Assembly (NCBI GenBank): GCA_023405705.1
Contig: JAEXXR010000124.1
Coordinates: 1-16,565 of the forward strand
From: Actinomycetes bacterium
GTDB lineage: Bacteria; Actinomycetota; Thermoleophilia; Solirubrobacterales; Solirubrobacteraceae
DNA: 16,565 nucleotides
Direction: 5' to 3'
Both the position numbers and the translations under genes were made by a program. The notes under the pieces were generated by a model. It was given only the letters and a program-made list of their open reading frames with translations, searched no databases and was not told where the DNA came from. How positions within the stretch are numbered: position 1 is the first letter of the stretch; the number at the start of each line of letters is the position of its first letter. This document shows, piece after piece, positions 7,001 to 16,565 of the stretch.

Positions 7001-8097
7001 AACTTGATCGCTCCATCGGGCAGGGAGACATTGGGGAAGACGCGCGCACCGGCGTCGAGGTGGTTCTCGTCGCCGAGCACCACGCCCTCGCCGAGCACGA
7101 CGCCCTTGCCGACACGGCAGCGCGCTCCGAGTTGCGCACCGGGTCCGACGATCGCGCCGGTGACGGTCGTGTTCGGGCCGATGACGGCCCCGTCAAGGAC
7201 GACGGCGCCGTCGATGTGCGCGCCGGGACCGACCTCGACCCCGCGGCCGAGCACGGTCCGGCCGCTCACGAGAGCGCCCTCGGCGACACGCACGCCGCTG
7301 CCGACCAGCGCCGGCCCGACGACGCGGCCGCGGATCTCGGCGTCGTCGGCGAGCGAGACGTTCGCGCCGTTGTAGCCGTCGGGGACGGAGGTGCGAACCG
7401 CGCCGTCGAGGATGTCGTGCGTCGCCTCGAGGTAGCGAGCAGGCGTGCCGATGTCGAGCCAGTAGCCGTCGGCGGTGTAGCCGAACAGGCCGTCGTCGAC
7501 GAGCGTCGGGAAGACCTGGCGCTCGATCGAGACGTTGCGCCCGGGCTCGATGCCTGCGAGCACCTCGCGCTCGAGCACGTAGGCGCCGGCGTTGACGAGG
7601 TTCGTGTCGATCTGGTCGGGACTCGGCTTCTCGAGGAAGGCGCAGACGCTGTCGTCCTCGTTCAGTCTCACGAGCCCGTAGGCCGACGGGTCCTCGACGC
7701 CGACGAGGGCGAGCGTCAGGCGCGCGCCGGTCCGCTCGTGCTGCGCCAGCTGGGCGGTCAGGTCGATGTCGGTCAGGACGTCGCCGTTGAGCACGAGCAC
7801 GCGCTCGTCGAGCAGCGGCTCGGCGAACTTGATCGCGCCGCCGGTCCCCAGCGGTCTCGGCTCCTCGACGTAGCGCAGCCTGACGCCCCAGGCGCTGCCG
7901 TCGCCGAGCACGTTGCGCACGCCGGACGCGAGGAAGCCGCAGGAGATCACGACGTCGTCGACGCCATGACCGCGCAGCCAGTCGAGCATGAAGGCGACGA
8001 AGGGCCGGTCGACCAGCGGCACGACCGGCTTCGGCACCGTCGCCGTCAACGGGCGCAGGCGGGTTCCCTGGCCTCCGGCGAGGATCAGTGCCTGCAC
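6997..8097 (-). CDS. manC: Mannose-1-phosphate guanylyltransferase-type nucleotidyltransferase
   Basis: This 366-residue enzyme most likely makes GDP-mannose from mannose 1-phosphate and GTP. The N-terminal catalytic domain has LAGGQGTRLRPLT (6-18), PKPVVP (22-27), NGDVLTDIDL (104-113), EKPSPDQIDTNLVNAG (156-171), SIERQVFP (190-197) and YWLDIGTP (212-219); the last two patterns are typical of short GMPP-type guanylyltransferases. Residues from about 245 to the end are hexapeptide repeats of a left-handed beta-helix. It starts at GTG 8097 with a purine-rich GAGAGAG upstream; the reading frame requires this start for MQALILAGG. It lies 37 bases after the UDP-glucose dehydrogenase gene and overlaps the isomerase gene by four bases, which supports the mannose assignment. 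Another NDP-sugar cannot be excluded. Confidence 0.85.
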   Translation of the reverse strand: MQALILAGGQGTRLRPLTATVPKPVVPLVDRPFVAFMLDWLRGHGVDDVVISCGFLASGVRNVLGDGSAWGVRLRYVEEPRPLGTGGAIKFAEPLLDERVLVLNGDVLTDIDLTAQLAQHERTGARLTLALVGVEDPSAYGLVRLNEDDSVCAFLEKPSPDQIDTNLVNAGAYVLEREVLAGIEPGRNVSIERQVFPTLVDDGLFGYTADGYWLDIGTPARYLEATHDILDGAVRTSVPDGYNGANVSLADDAEIRGRVVGPALVGSGVRVAEGALVSGRTVLGRGVEVGPGAHIDGAVVLDGAVIGPNTTVTGAIVGPGAQLGARCRVGKGVVLGEGVVLGDENHLDAGARVFPNVSLPDGAIKF

Positions 8098-8134
8098 GTG
8101 CTCATCTCTCTCGGCCGGAGGCGGACGCTGCGCC

Positions 8135-9430
8135 TCATCGGCCGCGACCGACGCCTTCGTACGTGAAGCCCGCGGCCGCGACGAGCGCCGGGTCGAGGTG
8201 GTTGCGGCCGTCGATCACGACGTTTCCGGCCATCCGCCCAGAGGCATCCTGCCAGTCGATCTCGGTGAACTCGGGCCATTCGGTCACGAGCACGACGGCG
8301 TCGGCGCCGGTCAGCGCGCCGAGCGCGGAGTCGGCGAAGTCGACGCCGGGCATCAGCGTGCGCGCCTCCTGCTCGGCGAGCGGGTCGTAGGCGCTGACGA
8401 CGGCGCCCTCGCCCTGCAGCCGTGCCGCGAGCACCAGCGAGGAGGCCTCGCGCATGTCGTCGGTGTTGGCCTTGAAGGCGAGCCCGAGCAGCGCGATCCG
8501 CTTGCCGACGAGCGTGCCGAGGTGCTTCTGCAGCTTTCTGATCACGCGCCGCTTCTGCAGCTCGTTGACCTCGATCACCGCGTTCAGCAGCTGGAAGTGG
8601 TAGCCGGAGTTGCCGGCGAGCAGCTTCAGCGCGCTGACGTCCTTCGGGAAGCAGGAGCCGCCGTAGCCGATGCCGGGGCGCAGGAACTTCTCGCCGATGC
8701 GCGCGTCGAGGCCCATGCCGCGCGCGACCTCCTCGACGTCGGCGCCGGTCTCCTCGCATACGTTCGCGATCTCGTTGATGAACGAGATCTTCGTCGCGAG
8801 GAAGGCGTTGGAGGCGAGCTTGACCATCTCCGCGCTGCGCACGTCGGTGCGCACGAGCGGCGCGCCGAGCGGCGCGTACAGGTCGGCGACCGCCTGTCCG
8901 GCCCAGTCGCCCTCGTCGCCGACGACGACGCGGTCGGGATGGCGGAAGTCCTCCAGCGCCGAGCCCTCCTTGAGGAACTCCGGGCAGGAGACGTAGCGGA
9001 AGCCGTCCTTGCCGCGGCTGGCGAAGACGCGCTTGATCGAGTCGCCGGTGCCGACGGGGACCGTCGACTTCATCACGAGCGCATGGCGGTCGGAGGCCGG
9101 CATCGCGTCGACGACCGCGTGGACGGCGCTGAGGTCGGCGTCGCCGGAGTAGGTCGGCGGCGTGCCGACCGCGACGAACAGCAGCCGCGCGTGCTCGAGC
9201 GCGGGTGCGAGGTCGGTGGAGAAGTGCAGCCGCTCGCGGTTGGCGGCGATCGACTCGGCGAGCCCCGGCTCGTAGATCGGGATCTCGCCTCTGTTGAGGC
9301 GGTCGATCTTCGCGGCGTCGATGTCGACGCACCAGACCTCGTTGCCGAGCTCGGCGAAGCCGGCGGCCGTCACGAGACCGACGTAGCCGGTGCCGATCAC
9401 GGCGATCGGTTCACGCTGTTTCTGGTTCAT
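8135..9430 (-). CDS. ugd: UDP-glucose 6-dehydrogenase
   Basis: This 431-residue enzyme oxidises UDP-glucose to UDP-glucuronate with two NAD+. The Rossmann motif VIGTGYVGLV is at 11-20, followed by VDIDAAKI, VAVGTPP (87-92), the acidic/lysine motif EFLKEG (151-156), KLASNAFLATKISFINE (204-220) and the catalytic-cysteine motif GYGGSCFPKD (255-264, Cys260). The C-terminal UDP-binding domain includes ALLGLAFKANTDDMREA and a final Rossmann-like fold. Length and motif order are normal for the family. ATG 9430 begins just before the Rossmann strand; the ribosome binding site is weak. It follows the LCP gene by 16 bases. UDP-glucuronate is a precursor for acidic exopolysaccharides and teichuronic-type wall polymers, consistent with its LCP neighbour. 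The closely related GDP-mannose dehydrogenases are less likely but not excluded. Confidence 0.93.
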   Translation of the reverse strand: MNQKQREPIAVIGTGYVGLVTAAGFAELGNEVWCVDIDAAKIDRLNRGEIPIYEPGLAESIAANRERLHFSTDLAPALEHARLLFVAVGTPPTYSGDADLSAVHAVVDAMPASDRHALVMKSTVPVGTGDSIKRVFASRGKDGFRYVSCPEFLKEGSALEDFRHPDRVVVGDEGDWAGQAVADLYAPLGAPLVRTDVRSAEMVKLASNAFLATKISFINEIANVCEETGADVEEVARGMGLDARIGEKFLRPGIGYGGSCFPKDVSALKLLAGNSGYHFQLLNAVIEVNELQKRRVIRKLQKHLGTLVGKRIALLGLAFKANTDDMREASSLVLAARLQGEGAVVSAYDPLAEQEARTLMPGVDFADSALGALTGADAVVLVTEWPEFTEIDWQDASGRMAGNVVIDGRNHLDPALVAAAGFTYEGVGRGR

Positions 9431-9446
9431 GCGGCGGCGAAGCCTA

Positions 9447-11024
9447 CTAGCGCCCGCCGAGGCGTGTCAGTGACCCGGCGATTCTGAGCATCTGCTCGTT
9501 GCTCAAGCGCTTTTCGAGCGTGTTGGAGATCCAGTAGACCGCTCTGGGCTGTCTCCAGGCGACCATCCGCAGTCTCGTGCCGTCGTAGTAGAGGTCGAGC
9601 TTCTTGCCGTTGATCGTGCGCCTGTCCGACGACGGGTTTCTGAGGATCGGCGGATCGGTCCATGCGAGGCCCTGCACGCCCATGTAGTTGCCCGGGTAGG
9701 CGTCGCCGCCGACGTTGACGACGAAGCGGTAGCCCGTCTTCATTCTGCCGTCGGCGGCCTTCATGCGGTATCTGAGCGGGTAGCCGCCCTCTGCGCCGCC
9801 GTTGGGCGGCATGTAGCCGTTCGGGTTCGGGATCCAGCGCGGGTAGTAGACGGGGATTCTCATGAAGCCGAGCTGGATCGCGTACTGCTTGCCGGTCTCG
9901 CCCATGTCGTAGAGGCCGTCGCCGCCGGTGGCGGGCGGCGCCTGCTGCTGGCCTCTTCTGCCTCTCCCGCCCTTGCGCCCGCCGCCCCTCTTCGGCGCCT
10001 TGGGCGCCGCGGCCGGGTTGAGGAACTCCTCTCTGACGCGCGCGATCTCCTCCGGGCCCGCCTCGACGAACGAGGCGCCGCCGGCGCCGGTCGTGTAGGT
10101 CGGTCTGATCGCGACCTGCTGGATCGGCTTGCTCGCGGAGAAGGCGACCAGCTTGCCGAGGTCGATCAGCGCCTCCTTCGACTGCAGGCCCTTGTCGGTC
10201 TGCATCCGTCTGCCGATCACCCTCGTCAGCTTGTGCGGGTCGTTGACGAAGTCGTTGGCGTCGTACTGCGAGCGGAGCTGGCGCAGGAAGTCCTGCTGGC
10301 GCGCGCCGCGCACGAGGTCGTTGTCCTCGTGGCGATAGCGGACGTAGTCGAGCGCTCTCTGCCCGCACATCATCTGATAGCCGGGCATGATGTCGATCTC
10401 CGCGTACTGCTGGCCGATCGGCACCCCGATGTTCGAGTGGTAGTAGCGCCGGTCGACGTCGACGTAGACGCAGCCGATCGCGTCGATCGCCTCGCGGAAC
10501 CCTCTGAAGTTGACGTTCGCGATGTGGTTGATGTCGATCCCGAACGTTCTCGAGATCACCTCGGCCGTCAGCGCCTCGCCGCCGAGCGTGTACGTCTCGT
10601 TGATCTTGTGATCGACGTAGGTGCCTCTTCTGGTGGTGAAGGAGACTCTCAGGTCACGCGGTATCGACAGCACCGTCGTCGCCTCCGCGTCCGGGTCGAT
10701 CCGCATCAGCATCATCGTGTCCGAGCGAGCGTCGGTGCGGTCGGCGCCGAAGCGGTGGTCGGAGCCGATCAGCAGGATCGTCCGCGGATCGCCGGCGTCG
10801 GCGCGCGTGATCGCTCTCTCGGCGCCTCTGATCGTCCCGCCGGCGCGCAGGTCGTCGACGAAGTTCTGCACCTCCAGCAGGCCTGCCGTCGCCGTCGCGC
10901 CGGCGGTCAGGACGATCACGACGACCGCCGCGACGACGTAGCGGATCCACATGCCCGCCCGTCCGCGCGCGGGGAACTCGTACGCGTCCTCGTCGTCGTA
11001 GGAGCCGGGGGCGCCGTGGCTCAT
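9447..11024 (-). CDS. LytR-CpsA-Psr (LCP) family glycopolymer transferase with unassigned C-terminal domain
   Basis: This is a 525-residue, membrane-anchored extracytoplasmic protein. A short acidic cytoplasmic N-terminus is followed by one membrane segment (about 27-50) and the LCP domain (about 82-255): RTILLIGSDHR, SDTMMLMRID (101-110), SIPRDLRV (120-127), HKINETYT (139-146) and YVRYRHEDNDLVRGARQQ (227-244), with the Arg residues that hold the polyprenyl pyrophosphate. LCP proteins ligate glycopolymers to the cell wall. A basic Gly/Arg linker (about 341-361) then leads to a 160-residue domain (about 368-525) rich in Tyr, Pro and Gly, ending in SNTLEKRLSNEQMLRIAGSL. It is not the usual LytR_C domain and I cannot name it. 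The start overlaps the peptidase stop (ATGA) and has GGGAGG six bases upstream. About 22 arginines use AGA, far more than in neighbouring genes. Confidence 0.92.
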   Translation of the reverse strand: MSHGAPGSYDDEDAYEFPARGRAGMWIRYVVAAVVVIVLTAGATATAGLLEVQNFVDDLRAGGTIRGAERAITRADAGDPRTILLIGSDHRFGADRTDARSDTMMLMRIDPDAEATTVLSIPRDLRVSFTTRRGTYVDHKINETYTLGGEALTAEVISRTFGIDINHIANVNFRGFREAIDAIGCVYVDVDRRYYHSNIGVPIGQQYAEIDIMPGYQMMCGQRALDYVRYRHEDNDLVRGARQQDFLRQLRSQYDANDFVNDPHKLTRVIGRRMQTDKGLQSKEALIDLGKLVAFSASKPIQQVAIRPTYTTGAGGASFVEAGPEEIARVREEFLNPAAAPKAPKRGGGRKGGRGRRGQQQAPPATGGDGLYDMGETGKQYAIQLGFMRIPVYYPRWIPNPNGYMPPNGGAEGGYPLRYRMKAADGRMKTGYRFVVNVGGDAYPGNYMGVQGLAWTDPPILRNPSSDRRTINGKKLDLYYDGTRLRMVAWRQPRAVYWISNTLEKRLSNEQMLRIAGSLTRLGGR

Positions 11025-12160
11025 GCGAGTCCTCCCTCGATCGCGTGCAACTGGGCGGGGTCGGGTTCGGTGCGGTCGCGCTGCAGCCACGCCGGCAGGG
11101 TGCGGACGAAGTCGCCGAGCGCGCGCCGGTAGCGCTGCAGCGAGGCGATCGAGACCCACTCCTCGGGGCCGTGGTGGCCGCTGCCGGTCGGGCCGAACTC
11201 GACCGCGGGGATGCCGGCCTCCAGGAACGAGATCGCGTCGGAGGCGCCGTCGCGGCCGACGCTGACCGCCTCGTCGTCGAGCGTGCGCCCGATCGCGTCG
11301 CGCAGCGCCCGCACGTAGGGGTTGCCGCGCGAGACGTACGCCGGTCTGCGCTCGAGCGTGCGGGTCACCGTCACGTCCTCGATCGCGCGGATCTGCGCGA
11401 GGATCGCGCCGGGGTCCTGGCCGGGGAGGTAGCGGACGTCGACGACCATCTCGCAGTGGTCGGGGACCTTGTTGAAGGCGTCGCCGCCGGCGATCCGGCC
11501 GAGGTTGATCGACGGGCGGTCGAACAGCTCCGAGGACTCGCGCGAGAACGGCAGCGCCTCGATCCGGCGGAAGACGTCGAACGCCTTCAGCACGGCGCTG
11601 TCGCCCAGCCACGGCGTCGAGCCGTGGGCGGAGCGCCCGGCGACGTCGACCCGCATCGCGAGCACGCCCTTCGCCTGCACGCCGATGTGGAGGTTGGTCG
11701 GCTCGCCGGTGATCGCGAAGTCGGCGCTCATGCCGGAGGCGACCAGCTCGTCGGTCGAGCGCGCGTCGACGTCCTCGGCCTCCTCGTCGGGCACGCAGAT
11801 GAAGCGGACGCGGACCCTGTCCTGCGCCGCGCAGTCCTTCAGCGCGCACATCATCGCCGCGAGGCCGCCCTTCATGTCGAGGGCGCCGCGGCCGATCAGC
11901 CTGTCGCCCTCGATCCGCGGCTCGTACTGGTGCTGCAGCCCCGGGACGACGTCGAGGTGGCCGTGGAAGACGACCGTCGGCGCGTCGGCCGGACCGACGT
12001 CGGCGACCAGCACCGGCAGCCCGTTGTGGGCGTGCTCGCGCACCTCGATCTCGCGCGCCTCCAGCCAGCCGCGGACGAACGCCGCCGCGGCCGCCAGCTC
12101 TTCGGCGCGCGACGTGTCGTACGTGATGAGGCGTTCGGCGAGCGCGCGTTCGTCGACCAC
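11021..12160 (-). CDS. M20-family metallopeptidase/deacylase (ArgE/DapE type)
   Basis: This 379-residue hydrolase has the two-metal M20 signature: HGHLD (His68, Asp70), the bridging Asp95 in GALDMKGG, catalytic Glu126 and ligand Glu127 in PDEEAED, GEPT (Glu153), and a C-terminal His pair in GSGHHGPEEW (about 329-330). The dimerisation domain lies between. M20 enzymes of this type hydrolyse N-acyl amino acids or peptides (ArgE, DapE, carboxypeptidase G2 relatives); the substrate cannot be read here. The frame is open to 12307, but that would read through the ATP operon terminator, so I choose GTG 12160, where the protein-like sequence VVDERALAERLITYDTSR begins. No Shine-Dalgarno precedes it. 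Its stop overlaps the LCP start by four bases, so it heads the envelope cluster. Confidence 0.87.
   Translation of the reverse strand: MVDERALAERLITYDTSRAEELAAAAAFVRGWLEAREIEVREHAHNGLPVLVADVGPADAPTVVFHGHLDVVPGLQHQYEPRIEGDRLIGRGALDMKGGLAAMMCALKDCAAQDRVRVRFICVPDEEAEDVDARSTDELVASGMSADFAITGEPTNLHIGVQAKGVLAMRVDVAGRSAHGSTPWLGDSAVLKAFDVFRRIEALPFSRESSELFDRPSINLGRIAGGDAFNKVPDHCEMVVDVRYLPGQDPGAILAQIRAIEDVTVTRTLERRPAYVSRGNPYVRALRDAIGRTLDDEAVSVGRDGASDAISFLEAGIPAVEFGPTGSGHHGPEEWVSIASLQRYRRALGDFVRTLPAWLQRDRTEPDPAQLHAIEGGLA
11031..11036 (-). promoter_or_regulatory. Strong Shine-Dalgarno of the LCP gene
   Basis: GGGAGG on the minus strand, six bases before the ATG at 11024 and inside the end of the peptidase gene. 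It fixes the LCP start within a reading frame that is otherwise open far upstream, and fits coupled translation across the ATGA overlap. Confidence 0.8.
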
Positions 12161-12170
12161 GGTCGGATCA

Positions 12171-12176
12171 AGGATA
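12171..12176 (-). promoter_or_regulatory. Possible -10 element for a leaderless peptidase transcript
   Basis: TATCCT on the minus strand ends 10 bases before the GTG at 12160, the spacing expected if transcription begins at or just before the start codon. No convincing -35 hexamer is found 16-18 bases upstream. The absence of a Shine-Dalgarno and a terminator just upstream make a new promoter here plausible. Confidence 0.25.
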
Positions 12177-12268
12177 GAGATCGCGCAGGATCGGCCCGTT
12201 TCGAGCCGCTCTGCGGGCCGCCTGGGCGCCTCCTGCGGTTCGGTCGCGCGCACCCCTGCGCAGAGCGA

Positions 12269-12300
12269 CGAAGGGCCCGCTCGTTCGAGCGGGCCCTTCG
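12269..12300 (-). terminator. Terminator hairpin after atpC
   Basis: Perfect 15-base arms, CGAAGGGCCCGCTCG at 12269-12283 and its complement at 12286-12300, are separated by two bases, giving a practical stem of about 14 bp with a four-base loop. It begins 28 bases after the atpC stop. Minus-strand bases after the stem (TCGCTCTG) are only weakly U-rich. The strength and position make it the end of the ATP synthase operon. Confidence 0.85.
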
Positions 12301-12327
12301 GCTTCAAGCGGGTCTGTCAGCTGAGGC

Positions 12328-12744
12328 TCAGCCGGCCTCGGCGATGCGCTGGAACGCCTCCAGGCGGCGCTTGTTGCGCGCGGCGATCCGCTGCTCCTCC
12401 GAATGCGCGTCCGCCTTCGCGAACGCGTCCTCGGCGGCGCGCAGCTGCTCGGCCAGCTCGGCCGTGTCGAGCGCCTTGGGGTCGTGCGCGTCCTCGACGA
12501 GGATCAGCACGCCGCCGTCGCCGGCGACCTGCAGGTAGCCCTCGCCCTGCGCGAAGCGGACGATCTCGCTCTCGGAGCGGTACAGGCGCAGCTCGGCCGG
12601 GTCGAGCATCGCCAGCAGCGGCTGGTGATGCGCGAGGATGCCGATCGAGCCGCCGACCGTCTTCGTCGCGATCATCTCGACGTCGTCGTTGAAGACCTCG
12701 CCCTCGGGGGTGAGGACCTCGACGTGGAACTTGGTCCGGGCCAC
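12328..12744 (-). CDS. atpC: ATP synthase F1 epsilon subunit
   Basis: This 138-residue central-stalk subunit couples rotation between the c-ring and F1 and can inhibit ATP hydrolysis. The N-terminal beta-sandwich (about 1-86) opens FHVEVLTPEGEVFNDDVEM and contains the family motif GSIGILAHHQPLLAML (32-47). The C-terminal alpha-helical hairpin (about 92-136, LAEQLRAAEDAFAKADAH and following) is present at full length, unlike in lineages that have lost it. The start is GTG at 12744, nine bases after the atpD stop. It is last in the operon and followed by the terminator at 12269-12300. Confidence 0.96.
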   Translation of the reverse strand: MARTKFHVEVLTPEGEVFNDDVEMIATKTVGGSIGILAHHQPLLAMLDPAELRLYRSESEIVRFAQGEGYLQVAGDGGVLILVEDAHDPKALDTAELAEQLRAAEDAFAKADAHSEEQRIAARNKRRLEAFQRIAEAG

Positions 12745-12753
12745 GAGCGCCGC

Positions 12754-14187
<1,434 letters not shown>

Positions 14188-15081
14188 CTAGCCGAGCGCT
14201 TCGGCGCCGGCGACGACTTCCATGATCTCCTGCGTGATCTCGGCCTGACGGGCGCGGTTCATCTCGAGCGTGAGGTCGTCGATGATGTCGCCGGCGTTGT
14301 CGGAGGCGCTGCGCATCGCCGTCATGCGCGCGCCGAGCTCCGACGCGGTCGACTCCAGCAGCGCGCGGTAGATCGAGATCTCGACGTAGTCGGGCACGAG
14401 GCGGGCGAGGATCTCCTCGGGCTCCGGCTCGTAGTCGACGAGCGCGTGCACGCCGCTCTTCTCGTCGCCCTCGTCGCCCTGCTCGTCGAGGATCGTCGCC
14501 TTCTGCAGCGGCAGCAGCGTCTCGCGGCGGACCTCCTGCGACATCGGCGAGATGTAGCCGTTGTAGAGGATCTCGACGCGGTCGACCTTGCCGTCGACGT
14601 AGGCGGCGGTGAGGACGTTCGCGATCTCGCGGGCGTTCGCGTACGTCGGACGCTCCGTGAAGCCGGTGAAGCCCTGCTCGGGCGCCCGGTTACGGAACGT
14701 CAACGACGACACGCCGCGACGGCCGGTCGCGTAGTAGACGACCTCGCGGCCCTCGGCCGTGAAGTCGTCGCCCGTGCGCGTGCCGGCGCGGATGATCTGC
14801 GAGTTGAACGCGCCGGCGAGGCCGCGGTCGGCCGTCACCAGGAGCAGCGCGACGCGCTGCTCCTGATCGCGATCGGCCAGGATCGGCAGCGCGGGCACGT
14901 CGCCGGCCGCCTCCGCCGCCTGGCGGGTCATGCGGCGGATCGCGCCGGCGTACGGGCGCAGCGCAGCGATCCGCGTCTCGGCGCGCCGCAGGCGCGCCGC
15001 CGCGACCATCTCCATCGCGCGCGTGATCTTCTGGATGTTCTTGACCGACGCGATGCGGTTCTTGACGTCTCGCTGAGCCAT
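14188..15081 (-). CDS. atpG: ATP synthase F1 gamma subunit
   Basis: This 297-residue rotor shaft subunit turns inside the alpha3-beta3 ring. The paired terminal helices are clear: [20 protein letters not shown] near the N-terminus and [18 protein letters not shown] with [18 protein letters not shown] at the C-terminus, both strongly conserved in the family. The central Rossmann-like domain includes [18 protein letters not shown] markedly acidic segment, [12 protein letters not shown] (about 198-209), lies in the surface loop that varies between lineages. ATG 15081 starts the conserved [10 protein letters not shown]; the upstream ribosome binding site is weak. It lies 30 bases after atpA. Confidence 0.96.
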   Translation of the reverse strand: MAQRDVKNRIASVKNIQKITRAMEMVAAARLRRAETRIAALRPYAGAIRRMTRQAAEAAGDVPALPILADRDQEQRVALLLVTADRGLAGAFNSQIIRAGTRTGDDFTAEGREVVYYATGRRGVSSLTFRNRAPEQGFTGFTERPTYANAREIANVLTAAYVDGKVDRVEILYNGYISPMSQEVRRETLLPLQKATILDEQGDEGDEKSGVHALVDYEPEPEEILARLVPDYVEISIYRALLESTASELGARMTAMRSASDNAGDIIDDLTLEMNRARQAEITQEIMEVVAGAEALG

Positions 15082-15111
15082 GGTCTGGGCTGCTCGTCCT
15101 GGCGCGGGGCG

Positions 15112-16565
<1,454 letters not shown>

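Noticed and set aside
12161..12307. Longer N-terminus of the M20 peptidase from ATG 12307
   Set aside because: It would place the strong atp terminator hairpin inside the coding sequence and adds 49 residues with no family similarity. An AGGAGG in this stretch has no start codon at a suitable distance.

Overview
The window is a very GC-rich stretch with almost exclusively G/C-ending codons and tightly packed genes. That base composition, GTG and TTG starts, MerR and Rrf2 regulators, a caa3-type CtaG and a LytR-CpsA-Psr protein point to a high-GC actinobacterium. The combination looks most like the Thermoleophilia/Solirubrobacterales (Conexibacter-like). That placement is inference from protein style; no rRNA is present to confirm it. 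All clear genes except the first lie on the minus strand, so transcription mostly runs from high to low coordinates.

In order of transcription, the right end (about 12.3-16.6 kb) is the distal half of the F1Fo ATP synthase operon: atpA (5' end outside the window), atpG, atpD and atpC. It is closed by a perfect 15-bp-arm hairpin terminator at 12269-12300. Next (5.95-12.16 kb) comes a compact cell-envelope cluster: an M20 metallopeptidase, a LytR-CpsA-Psr glycopolymer transferase with an unusual C-terminal domain, UDP-glucose 6-dehydrogenase, a mannose-1-phosphate guanylyltransferase-type enzyme, and a bifunctional phosphoglucose/phosphomannose isomerase. Two joints are 4-base start/stop overlaps. 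Together they supply UDP-glucuronate and most of the path to GDP-mannose, and could attach the resulting polymer to the wall. The phosphomannomutase step is not in the window.

The third block (about 2.1-5.8 kb) concerns the S-adenosylmethionine cycle. It holds a Cys-less MerR regulator, a full-length bacterial-type adenosylhomocysteinase (ahcY), a second, shorter adenosylhomocysteinase of the archaeal/Thermotoga class, and a Cys-less Rrf2 regulator. A second NDP-sugar pyrophosphorylase follows. The 167-base gap before merR is notable: it has a 26-bp dyad suited to a MerR operator, and a 130-base region bounded by perfect 15-bp inverted repeats that can fold into several further helices.

The left end holds ctaG on the plus strand, convergent with the pyrophosphorylase gene. 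The first 99 bases may be the start of a divergent minus-strand gene. The points most worth a second look are the structured region before merR-ahcY, the tandem unlike ahcY pair (the second lacks a normal start codon for its conserved N-terminus and has an altered active-site motif), and the AGA-rich LCP gene with its unassigned C-terminal domain. I saw no tRNA, rRNA, CRISPR array, insertion sequence or phage gene, and no gene-free stretch longer than about 170 bases.
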